Source: Patescibacteria group bacterium
GTDB taxonomy: Bacteria > Patescibacteriota > Gracilibacteria > BD1-5 > UBA2023
Assembly (NCBI GenBank): GCA_030836665.1
Contig: JAUPLX010000123.1
Coordinates: forward strand, 1 to 7,413
Length of the DNA: 7,413 nt
Reading direction: 5' to 3'
Shown: piece by piece, positions 1 to 6,614 of the stretch
Numbering within the stretch: the first letter of the stretch is position 1
How the letters are laid out: each line of letters starts with the position of its first letter
Program-made: the position numbers and the translations under genes
The notes under the pieces: generated by a model
What the model was told of the DNA's origin: nothing
Database searches by the model: none
The model's input: only the letters and a program-made list of their open reading frames with translations

Positions 1-2
1 CC

Positions 3-1106
3 GAAGGGCTTATGCCGGCATACGGAAACATCGCTATGAAACGCGCCGCCGAATGGAAAATCCGTTCCGCGGAATTCATTTCGAACGTTTCGGTCAAATA
101 CAAGGCCTTCTCCGAGACGGGCGCTCTCGTCGATACTCCGGACGTCTATTCCGAGGGAAAACTCATCCCGGTGATTCCGGCGAAGAACGGTATTCTCTCC
201 GTCGATTTCGACGAAGACGTCGAGTTCGCCAAGGGGCGCGCGTACGTGGCGAGCGAAGATGGAAAAATCCGTTCCGAATGCGATTTGTCTCCCTATCAGC
301 GCGACGTTTACGTTGACGGGAAAGAGGCGAAGCGCACGGGTTTCCGGTGCGAAGTACTCGGAACCTTACCTTATGGCGCGAGCGTTCGGCTCGTAGTTTC
401 GAAGTCGGTTTCCGCTTCGCTCAAAACCGATGCCGTAAAGGATTTTACCGTTTCCCCGGAGTTCAAAGTATCGGATTTCAAGGTCCTTTCGCCTACCGAA
501 GCCTGCCTGTATTCGACGACTCCGATTGCCAACCGTCCCGAAATGATCGTTTCCGAACCGGTTTCCCGAACTCGCGAAATCATCGCCGACGGCCGGTGGG
601 AATGGATGAACGGGGAAAATAAGCAGGTATTCTCCTGTCCGAAGATCGAAGGGAAAACCGCTTTCATCGCCGCGGTGCGCTTGAATCCTCAGACCGAATA
701 CGCGTTCCGACTAAAAAACGCTTCCGATTCCTACGGAAACCGGCTCGTCTCCGACGTGGATTTGGGAAAAGCGAAAACCGGCGACGTCTCCGATAAGGAC
801 CGCTATCTCTATTCGTCCGCGAGTCGCGATATCAACGTCATTCCGGCGGACGCGAAGATCGTCCTCGGACTCAAATCCGTAAATATCGGAACCGCGCTCA
901 TGGAAGTATGCGAGACCGACGCGACCGAATATTTCCGATTCACGACCAACGGCTGGAGGCAGAATTATTCCCCCCGGTGTTCGAATTCCGCCAAAGTGAG
1001 CCTTCCGCTCCAAAACCGTCACTGGGAACTTTCGCCCAAACAGGTCGACGCCGAGTCCGAAATTCTCGGAAGGGAAGCGGAATCCCCGTTCGTCCTCGTC
1101 CGCTGA
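3..1106 (+). CDS. Alpha-2-macroglobulin family protein, N-terminal part up to in-frame TGA (5' end outside window)
   Basis: The frame is already open at base 3, before the first ATG at 12, and no signal peptide or ribosome binding site is visible. I therefore read this as the inside of a larger gene whose start lies to the left. The 367 codons look like a chain of beta-sandwich domains. A stretch near residues 228-246 (LNPQTEYAFRL, then D-S-YGNRL) resembles the Big_5/SbsA-type Ig-like domains often found at the N-terminus of bacterial A2M proteins. The six cysteines fall into three pairs (residues 93/116, 168/212 and 303/326 of the window frame), which suggests disulphides in an exported protein. 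The segment ends at a TGA, but the same frame continues without shift into typical A2M sequence. I take this as the front of the gene described next rather than a separate protein. On its own this part is not diagnostic; the call rests mainly on its continuity with the downstream part. Confidence 0.78.
   Translation, partial: EGLMPAYGNIAMKRAAEWKIRSAEFISNVSVKYKAFSETGALVDTPDVYSEGKLIPVIPAKNGILSVDFDEDVEFAKGRAYVASEDGKIRSECDLSPYQRDVYVDGKEAKRTGFRCEVLGTLPYGASVRLVVSKSVSASLKTDAVKDFTVSPEFKVSDFKVLSPTEACLYSTTPIANRPEMIVSEPVSRTREIIADGRWEWMNGENKQVFSCPKIEGKTAFIAAVRLNPQTEYAFRLKNASDSYGNRLVSDVDLGKAKTGDVSDKDRYLYSSASRDINVIPADAKIVLGLKSVNIGTALMEVCETDATEYFRFTTNGWRQNYSPRCSNSAKVSLPLQNRHWELSPKQVDAESEILGREAESPFVLVR
1104..1106 (+). 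other. In-frame TGA interrupting the alpha-2-macroglobulin gene
   Basis: The frame reads FVLVR-TGA-SSRDRFNVGDSGYRD and stays open for another 1483 codons. There is no frame change, and the sequence after the TGA (FANFFVRSNLSLTL) is ordinary A2M sequence. It is the only internal TGA among roughly 2,400 codons in the window. TGA is the apparent stop of the small minus-strand gene at 5622-5624, so a general recoding of TGA (as in the Gracilibacteria/Absconditabacteria code) is not supported. Nonsense mutation, sequencing error and readthrough all remain possible. Confidence 0.9.
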
Positions 1107-4100
1107 TCGAGCCGCGACCGTTTCAACGTAGGCGACAGCGGCTACCGGGATTCCGATCGCGAGTTCGCGAATTTCTTCGTCCGTTCGAACCTTTCCCTCA
1201 CGCTCGAACGGGGGGGCGACCGTTCGTACCTGTTCGCTTCTTCCTTCGACGGCAAGGAACTCCCGTCGGACCTTTCGTTCGAAACCTATTCGTACGACGC
1301 GTACGGCGATTCCGTATCGACGGAGAACGCGAAAGTGTCGTTCAATGCCAAACGCGGAATCTACGAAATCGGAAAGACCGCCAAGCCGATCGCGTTCATC
1401 GTCGCGAAAAGCGCGAAATACTTCGGCGTGCTTTCCACCTTCTCCGACCAGACGTCGAACTACGATTTCGGGTACGTCTCCGGTCAGGATTCGAGCACGA
1501 AGGATTACGCCTACGTGTACGGCGACCGCCCGATCTATCGGGTGGGGGATACGGTACATTTCAAGGGACTCCTACGCCGCTTCAATCCCGACGGATACGG
1601 CGTCTCCCCCATGAAAGACGTCAAAGCGCGCATACTTAACCAAGAAGGGGAACTCCTGAAAGAATTCGACCTCAAAACCGATAAGAATTCCAACTTCGCG
1701 AGTTCGTTCGAATTGCCGAAGGGAATGAAAACCGGTCGCTACGATTTCGAAATTTCCGCGCTTGCCAAAGGACTCTCCGATCCGATTTACGTCTACAACG
1801 ACGGACATTTCTTCGTAGAGCAGTACGTCAAACCGGTCTTCCGAGTAACCGCCGGCGAGACCGATCGGAACGCCTTGCCGAAAGAAAAAGTTTCGGTTCC
1901 GTTTTCGGCGGAATACTATTTCGGCGGAGCCCTCGCGATGGCCGGATACTCCGTTTCGGTCATGACCGAGAATTATTTCTTCGACCCGAAAGACTATTCG
2001 TCCTACCGCTTCGGAACCGCTTCTTCGAACTACGATTGCGTATATTGGGGATTCTGCGACCATTCCGACCAATTCATCGAAAACCTCGAAGGGAAACTCG
2101 ATGGCAACGGACGTGCCGTACTCTCTTACGCGATGCCGGAAATCGGGGCGGAAGACTCGGAGAAACTCTATAATTTCAATATCGAAACTACCGATCCGGA
2201 TACGGGAAAAACCGTCAACCAAACGGTAACGAAAGTACTCCACCGTACCGACGCGAACGTAGGGATCCGCTCGCCGTACTGGGTGAACAAGAACGACCCG
2301 ATCCGTATCGACGGCGTGGTTCTCGACCATGACGCGAAGCCCCTTTCCGGAAAATCCGTGAAGGTCGAATTCGTCCGGCGCGAATGGAAGGAAGCGAAAA
2401 AGCTCGGTATCGACGGAAATTACTACTCCGAGAACGAGATGGTCGAAACCCCTGAAAAATCCGTCGACGTCACGACCGATTCGGAAGGCAAATACGCTGC
2501 CGAACATCTCTCCGGAAGCGGAGGGGAATTCGAAATCCGCGCGACCTACGTAGGAAAAAACGGCATCCCGACCGTATCTTCCGAATACGCCTACGTCGCG
2601 ACCGACGCCTACGTCGCCTGGGCCGGAACGAACAATTCGATCACTCAAATGACCGCCGAAAAGACGGTTATGAAGCCGGGGGAGAAAGCCGTGTTCACGC
2701 TGAAATCCCCGGTCAATTCCGGGAAGGTCTTCATTACCGTGGAAAAAGACGACGCCATCCTCGATACGTTCGTCCGCGATATCGCTTCGCATGCCGAGAA
2801 GATAGAAATCCCGCTCGATGCCCGCCATATCCCGAACGTTTACGTCAAAGCCTTCCTGGTTGGAAAAAACCCGAATTCGCCCCTCCCGACCTACAAGCGT
2901 GCCCTTTCGGTCGTCAAAGTCCTTCCAGACGAAAAACGCCTGACCGTGACCGTGACCGCCGACCGTGACCGCAAGGCCCCGGGCGAGCCGCTCACCGTTG
3001 CCGTATTCGTGAAGGACGCGCTCGGAAATCCGGTCGCGAACGCGAACGGAAGCCTTTCGGTGGTGGACGAATCCGTTCTCGCCCTCCTCGGGAATCCCAA
3101 GAAGAACCCCTTCGCGTTCTTCTACGAAATGAAGCGTTACCTCGGCGTCCAGACGTATCTCTCGCTCTCGAACCTCGTCGAAAAACTCGAAGTGAAATCC
3201 GCCGACCTCGCGAACGGCGCCAAGGGCGGCGCCGGAGAAGACCGCAAGGGCGGCGATACGAAAAAGAAGCGCGGAACGTTCAAAGACACCGCTTTCTGGA
3301 AGACGGACTTCACGACCGATAAGAACGGGAAATTCTCCGTTACGACGGACAATCTCCCCGACAATCTTACGACGTGGGTTATCGAAGCGGTCGTCTCGAC
3401 CCCCGTCGACAACCGTATCGGGGTAGGCCAGGCCTCCGTGACTACCGCCAAAGAAATCATGGTGAACGACAACCTTCCCCGCATATTCCGCTCGCGCGAC
3501 TCCGTCACGCTCGCTCCGGTCGTCTTCAACCGGACGGGTGCCGACGCCGCCTTCGACGTCACGGTTTCCGGTACCGGTTTCTCGGTCGACAAGCCGACCA
3601 AGAAGGTTTCGATCAGGAACGGCGAATCGAAGGCCGTGGAATTCCGCATCGAAGCGAAGGACGTACCGACCGGTGCCGACCGTCTCATGACGGACGTTCG
3701 GATCGAAGCCAGGGCCGGAAACAAATCCGACCTCGTCGAAAAATTCGTTCCGATATTCCGTTCGGAGACTTGGGAAACCGTCGCGACCGTCGGATCGACC
3801 AAAGACGCTTCCTACGACGAACGCCTGAATCTCGCCGGAATCGACCCTGCCCGTAGCGAACTCATCGTCCGCTACGGCGCGAGCCTCTTCGCGAACGCGA
3901 CCGACGGACTCGCGAACCTGCTCACCTATCCGTACGGATGCGTCGAACAGAAAACTTCCGCCGTCCTGCCCCACGTCCTATTGAAAAAACTCTCCGATTC
4001 GCTCGGAACCGATTTCGACATCGACAAAAGGACCGTTCCGTACTACGACGGTTACGGCCGTCAAGAAAAGACCGTCCGCCAAGCGATAACCGATTACGTC

Positions 4101-5558
4101 GCGTCCCTCGCTTCGTTCAAACGCGCGGACGGAGGCTTCGGGTACTGGCCGGACGCTTCCCGTTCCGATTTCGCCATGACGTCCTACGTCGTACGGACCC
4201 TCGGGGAAATCAAAGCGATGAAAATTGCCATGGAACCCTCGCTCCTTGCGGACGCTTCGGCATACCTGAAGCGCGAATTCTACGCGAATAAGAGGCCGTA
4301 CTGTTCCATATCCGCGACGTCGCCGCAATCGTGCGCGTATCCGGATTCCGTCCGGCTCGACACGATTTCCGCCGTACTCTCGGCAAAATCCGACGATTAC
4401 GAAGCGTACAAGATGTGGAAGCTCCTCGACGCTTCGAAATTCGCTCCCGCCGACAAGGTTTCGGCCCTCTCGGCAATTGCCCGGTTGAAGAAGGTTCCGA
4501 CCCTCGCGAAAGCCGACGTCGATTCGCTCAACAAGGCTTCGGTGGTCCTGATGGATTCGGTATTGAAAAATTCCCTCGTCTACGATTCCCGCGGCGCGTA
4601 CATCGCCTCCGAAAACGGCGAAAGCCGCGTTCGGATAAGCGCCGCGTTCGTCGAAGCGGTCGTGAACCTCGGAAAGGATTCCGACGAAATTTCCGGGATT
4701 CTCGATAACGTCACCCGATTCCTGTCCCGCGCGAAAAAATCCGACGGAAGCTACGGCTCGACCCTCGATACCTCGGCGACCGTATCGGCTTTCGCGGCGC
4801 GCGCCCGTTCGGACGCGGCGTCGATTACCAATCTCGTCGTCCGTGCCAACGTCAACGGACTTTCCGCACTTGAAACCGGCATCGCCAAAGCCGACGTGAC
4901 GAAGACGTTCGAAAAGCGCCTTCCGCTCGCCGGAATGCCCGCGGATTTGACCGTCAACTTCCTGAAGACCGGCAACGGAAAGATCTACTACGACCTCTCG
5001 CTCACGTATCCCGTTCCGGCCGAAAGGATCGATGCCCGCGACGAGGGTATGTTCGTGACGACCATGTATTACGACGAGAATGAATACCGCCGCGTCAAAG
5101 CCCTTAAAGATGCGGAATGGGCGGACTATCTGAACGGAAAGATCCGCTACGAAGCGCTGAAATTTCCGAAGACCGTCTATGAATACCTCACCGAAATTTC
5201 GAAATACCGCGTCGGACAGCTCGTCCACGTCCGCTACCGCGTCATCGTCGCCGACGACCGCGACCGGGTGGCGTTCGAATCGTTCGTTCCTTCCGGTGCG
5301 GAAATCGTCAATACCCGGCTTTCGACCGAAACGAAAACCGTCGAGAAAGACACGTTCTTCGATAGGGAAGAATTCCTTGACGACCGGTACTTCGGATATG
5401 CGGAAACGCTTCCGGCGGGAGATTACGAAGGTTCTTATGTCTTCCGTGCGACCCATGCCGGAGAGTACTCCGTTCCCCCGACGAAAGCCTTCGAATTCTA
5501 TACTCCGGAAGTCTTCGGACGCACAGCCGGAAAAAAATCCCAAATCACCGCGAAATAG
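1107..5558 (+). CDS. Alpha-2-macroglobulin family protein, main part (macroglobulin, bait, thioester and C-terminal domains)
   Basis: Bacterial A2M proteins are secreted or surface-anchored traps. An attacking protease cuts the bait segment, the protein changes shape, and an internal Cys-Gln thioester captures the protease. The landmarks come in the expected order, numbered from the first codon at base 3. DRPIYRVGDTVHFKG at about residue 508 is the macroglobulin-domain signature, usually YRPG. SLSVVDESVLALL is near residue 1018. A Lys/Arg/Gly-rich bait segment covers about 1064-1098. FW, then LPDNLTTW, follows at about 1098-1125. PYGCVEQ is the thioester (Cys1313, Gln1316), and GGFGYWPD belongs to the helical thioester domain. 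FYTPEVFGRT closes the C-terminal domain. Cysteines occur as two close pairs (679/685, 1434/1444) plus the thioester Cys. The gene ends in TAG, followed at once by a terminator. The CxEQ form matches the E. coli-type (YfhM/ECAM) proteins rather than the CGEQ of animals. If translated separately, the first usable start is GTG at 1335, preceded by GGAG nine bases upstream, but that would remove the start of a domain. Confidence 0.93.
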   Translation, partial: SSRDRFNVGDSGYRDSDREFANFFVRSNLSLTLERGGDRSYLFASSFDGKELPSDLSFETYSYDAYGDSVSTENAKVSFNAKRGIYEIGKTAKPIAFIVAKSAKYFGVLSTFSDQTSNYDFGYVSGQDSSTKDYAYVYGDRPIYRVGDTVHFKGLLRRFNPDGYGVSPMKDVKARILNQEGELLKEFDLKTDKNSNFASSFELPKGMKTGRYDFEISALAKGLSDPIYVYNDGHFFVEQYVKPVFRVTAGETDRNALPKEKVSVPFSAEYYFGGALAMAGYSVSVMTENYFFDPKDYSSYRFGTASSNYDCVYWGFCDHSDQFIENLEGKLDGNGRAVLSYAMPEIGAEDSEKLYNFNIETTDPDTGKTVNQTVTKVLHRTDANVGIRSPYWVNKNDPIRIDGVVLDHDAKPLSGKSVKVEFVRREWKEAKKLGIDGNYYSENEMVETPEKSVDVTTDSEGKYAAEHLSGSGGEFEIRATYVGKNGIPTVSSEYAYVATDAYVAWAGTNNSITQMTAEKTVMKPGEKAVFTLKSPVNSGKVFITVEKDDAILDTFVRDIASHAEKIEIPLDARHIPNVYVKAFLVGKNPNSPLPTYKRALSVVKVLPDEKRLTVTVTADRDRKAPGEPLTVAVFVKDALGNPVANANGSLSVVDESVLALLGNPKKNPFAFFYEMKRYLGVQTYLSLSNLVEKLEVKSADLANGAKGGAGEDRKGGDTKKKRGTFKDTAFWKTDFTTDKNGKFSVTTDNLPDNLTTWVIEAVVSTPVDNRIGVGQASVTTAKEIMVNDNLPRIFRSRDSVTLAPVVFNRTGADAAFDVTVSGTGFSVDKPTKKVSIRNGESKAVEFRIEAKDVPTGADRLMTDVRIEARAGNKSDLVEKFVPIFRSETWETVATVGSTKDASYDERLNLAGIDPARSELIVRYGASLFANATDGLANLLTYPYGCVEQKTSAVLPHVLLKKLSDSLGTDFDIDKRTVPYYDGYGRQEKTVRQAITDYVASLASFKRADGGFGYWPDASRSDFAMTSYVVRTLGEIKAMKIAMEPSLLADASAYLKREFYANKRPYCSISATSPQSCAYPDSVRLDTISAVLSAKSDDYEAYKMWKLLDASKFAPADKVSALSAIARLKKVPTLAKADVDSLNKASVVLMDSVLKNSLVYDSRGAYIASENGESRVRISAAFVEAVVNLGKDSDEISGILDNVTRFLSRAKKSDGSYGSTLDTSATVSAFAARARSDAASITNLVVRANVNGLSALETGIAKADVTKTFEKRLPLAGMPADLTVNFLKTGNGKIYYDLSLTYPVPAERIDARDEGMFVTTMYYDENEYRRVKALKDAEWADYLNGKIRYEALKFPKTVYEYLTEISKYRVGQLVHVRYRVIVADDRDRVAFESFVPSGAEIVNTRLSTETKTVEKDTFFDREEFLDDRYFGYAETLPAGDYEGSYVFRATHAGEYSVPPTKAFEFYTPEVFGRTAGKKSQITAK
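3192..3296 (+). other. Putative protease bait region of the A2M protein
   Basis: About 35 residues between the SVVDESVLALL region and the FW...LPDNLTTW block are low in complexity and rich in Lys, Arg, Gly and Asp (for example AKGGAGEDRKGGDTKKKRG). In bacterial A2M proteins the exposed bait segment sits exactly here. The density of basic residues would offer many sites to trypsin-like proteases. Placement is by position and composition; exact ends are uncertain. Confidence 0.6.
3939..3950 (+). other. Thioester motif Cys-Val-Glu-Gln of the A2M protein
   Basis: The codons TGC GTC GAA CAG sit in the context LLTYPYGCVEQKTSA, the conserved thioester site of this superfamily. Cys1313 and Gln1316 (window frame) would form the internal thioester. 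Both reactive residues are present, so the downstream half looks capable of the family's covalent capture chemistry. Val in the second position parallels the Leu of the E. coli protein. Confidence 0.9.
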
Positions 5559-5578
5559 TTCCGAAGAAACGGGTTTTG

Positions 5579-5608
5579 AAAATCCCCCTCGTTCAGAGGG
5601 GGATTTTT
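5579..5608. terminator. Hairpin terminator shared by convergent genes
   Basis: A perfect 12-bp stem (AAAATCCCCCTC pairing with GAGGGGGATTTT, loop GTTCA) starts 21 bases after the A2M stop and ends in five T residues on the plus strand. The A-rich left side becomes a four-T run on the minus strand, so the same hairpin can end the minus-strand transcript, whose stop codon lies only about 14 bases away. It is a classical intrinsic terminator, most likely bidirectional. Confidence 0.9.
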
Positions 5609-5617
5609 GTGGGAATC

Positions 5618-5651
5618 GGTATCAGGAAGGGAGTCCCTTCTTGCCGATACC
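5618..5651. repeat. Second hairpin overlapping the end of the small minus-strand gene
   Basis: GGTATC (5618-5623) pairs with GATACC (5646-5651). Inside it, AGGAAGGG (5624-5631) pairs with CCCTTCTT (5635-5642), including one G-U pair, around a three-base AGT loop. A GCC bulge is left on the plus-strand 3' side. The structure spans the TGA of the minus-strand gene and lies just before the terminator in that gene's direction. It has no T run of its own, so it may stabilise the 3' end or assist termination rather than terminate alone. Confidence 0.6.
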
Positions 5652-5909
5652 CGTGCCCATGCCGCCTTTCGCATCCGCCGTATCATAACGGGGAACGATG
5701 ACGTGCCGTCCTTTTTCTTTCGGTTCGACGCGGAAGGCGATTTCGTAAACGCCTGGGTCCGTCGTTCCCCGAATACGGGCTACCCGTGCTTGGACCTCCT
5801 GTTCCCCGATGTTCAGGGGCAGCGGGTGGCTATGGTAATACGCCGCAAAAATCACTTCTTTGGAAGCCCCGGAAACGTGACCGAGACGTTCGCTATCCGA
5901 TGAGGACAT
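5622..5909 (-). CDS. Small hypothetical protein, 95 aa
   Basis: I do not recognise this protein. It is 95 residues long, with no signal peptide, no membrane segment and no cysteine. The middle part alternates polar and hydrophobic residues (QARVARI, then GVYEIAFRVEP, then GRHVIVPRYD), which would suit beta strands. The C-terminus is Gly- and Lys-rich (KGGMGTGIGKKG) and looks disordered. That this is a real gene is supported by signals rather than homology. GGAG lies seven bases before the ATG, a good -35/-10 promoter lies about 40-65 bases upstream, and a terminator follows the TGA closely. Codon choice (GAA, AAA, GTC, ATC favoured) resembles its neighbours. It converges with the A2M gene and diverges from gmk, so it is its own transcription unit. 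A competing plus-strand reading of the same bases would start at a TTG inside the terminator and is less credible. Confidence 0.65.
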   Translation of the reverse strand: MSSSDSERLGHVSGASKEVIFAAYYHSHPLPLNIGEQEVQARVARIRGTTDPGVYEIAFRVEPKEKGRHVIVPRYDTADAKGGMGTGIGKKGLPS

Positions 5910-5916
5910 AGTTTTT

Positions 5917-5920
5917 CTCC
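5917..5920 (-). promoter_or_regulatory. Ribosome binding site of the small minus-strand gene
   Basis: On the minus strand the sequence reads GCGGAGAAAAACTATG. GGAG is seven bases before the ATG at 5909, which fixes that start. It is the clearest Shine-Dalgarno site in the window; gmk and the UPF0489 gene show none. Confidence 0.7.
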
Positions 5921-5947
5921 GCTTTCTTCAAAATTTCGACGGACCGA

Positions 5948-5975
5948 ATCCTATTCCGGAACCGGGATTTGCCAA
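5948..5975 (-). promoter_or_regulatory. Sigma-70-type promoter for the small minus-strand gene
   Basis: Read on the minus strand, TTGGCA (5975-5970, five of six matches to TTGACA) is followed after 16 bases by TAGGAT (5953-5948, four of six matches to TATAAT). Transcription would start near 5941, giving a leader of about 30 bases that contains the GGAG site. AACCGG (5960-5965) and CCGGTT (5977-5982) form an inverted repeat around the -35 box and could be an operator. The box assignments are by eye. Confidence 0.55.
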
Positions 5976-6003
5976 GCCGGTTTTAAAAAATCAGGCACGG
6001 GTC

Positions 6004-6031
6004 TTGATTTACGCCGATATTTCCGTACTTT
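6004..6031 (+). promoter_or_regulatory. Possible weak promoter for gmk (leaderless arrangement)
   Basis: TTGATT (6004-6009), a 16-base spacer and TACTTT (6026-6031, three of six matches) precede the gmk ATG at 6038 by only six bases. If used, transcription would begin at or next to the ATG, giving a leaderless message. That fits the absence of a Shine-Dalgarno site. The -10 match is poor, so the true promoter may lie elsewhere in the 128-base divergent gap. Confidence 0.25.
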
Positions 6032-6037
6032 CGGACT

Positions 6038-6613
6038 ATGGAAAACCAGTACACCGTATTCATCCTCTCCGGCCCTTCCGGGGTCGGAAAGACCACCGTT
6101 TGGGACGAGATCCGTTCCAAACACGTCGACCGAGTCGAAAGAATCGTCACGACCACGACCCGTGCCCCCCGTCCGGGCGAAGTTCACGGAACCCATTATT
6201 ATTTCCTTTCCAAGGGCGAATTCGAATCGAAAATCGTCGCCGGGGAAATGATCGAGTACGCGCTCGTGCACGGAAACTATTACGGTTCGTCTTCGGAGGA
6301 ACTCGAACGCATCGTTTCGCACGGAAAGAATCCCGTATACATCGTCGATCCCCAGGGAATGGCGCATCTCCGCCCAGAACTCATGCGTCGCGGATACCGG
6401 GTATCGACGGTATTTCTCATGCCGCCTTCCATCGACGAGCTCAAAAGCCGTCTCCGCGGCAGGGGTACCGAAGACGACGATTCGTTGAACATCCGCCTCG
6501 CGAACGCGATGGTCGAAATGGAAGAAAAGGATTTCTACGACTATCAGATCGTGAACGACGCTCTCGAAAACGCGGTCGCCAAAGTGGGAGCCGTCATGTT
6601 CGCCCGTTCGTAA
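6038..6613 (+). CDS. gmk: Guanylate kinase
   Basis: This is the cytoplasmic enzyme that phosphorylates GMP (or dGMP) with ATP to GDP (dGDP), essential for GTP and DNA precursor supply. It has 191 residues, a normal length. The P-loop GPSGVGKT is at residues 12-19. The GMP-binding block, TTTTRAPRPGEVHGTHYYF at 38-56, carries Arg42, Arg45 and Glu48. The second GMP-contact region EYALVHGNYYG is at 73-83, and IVDPQG at 102-107 matches the conserved D-x-x-G area. The lid segment LRGRGTEDDD at 139-148 is followed by the conserved Arg153. All expected motifs are intact. The ATG at 6038 places the P-loop ten residues in, as usual, but no Shine-Dalgarno site precedes it. The gene ends in TAA, one base before the next start, so it is probably cotranscribed with the UPF0489 gene. 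There is no obvious functional link to the A2M gene. Confidence 0.97.
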   Translation: MENQYTVFILSGPSGVGKTTVWDEIRSKHVDRVERIVTTTTRAPRPGEVHGTHYYFLSKGEFESKIVAGEMIEYALVHGNYYGSSSEELERIVSHGKNPVYIVDPQGMAHLRPELMRRGYRVSTVFLMPPSIDELKSRLRGRGTEDDDSLNIRLANAMVEMEEKDFYDYQIVNDALENAVAKVGAVMFARS

Positions 6614-6614
6614 C

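Noticed and set aside
1104..1143. Selenocysteine at the TGA, with AGCCGC (1110-1115) pairing to GCGGCT (1138-1143) and a small CGT/ACG inner stem as a SECIS-like hairpin
   Set aside because: The stem is only six pairs with a poorly paired interior and no recognisable bacterial SECIS apical loop. A2M proteins are not known selenoproteins, and a Sec here would be an unpaired thiol-like residue in a protein whose other cysteines pair.
2941..2972. Run of GACCGT-like hexamers (TGACCGTGACCGTGACC)
   Set aside because: It encodes the alternating strand LTVTVTADRDR in a macroglobulin domain and is explained by codon choice.
5531..5537. A-AAA-AAA heptamer in frame near the end of the A2M gene as a -1 frameshift site
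   Set aside because: It lies seven codons before the stop and after the last conserved motif. The only strong hairpin is about 40 bases away and is the terminator, so a shift would change only the tail.
1572..5543. Very long minus-strand open frames (800 and 521 codons) opposite the A2M gene
   Set aside because: They mirror the A2M codon pattern (GAC/GTC, GAA/TTC, TCG/CGA). Their translations are Arg/Val/Gly/Asp-rich without recognisable domains, and the plus strand has clear homology.
5607..5903. Plus-strand open frame of 98 codons overlapping the small minus-strand gene
   Set aside because: It would start at a TTG inside the terminator tail with no ribosome binding site, whereas the minus-strand frame has promoter, binding site and terminator.
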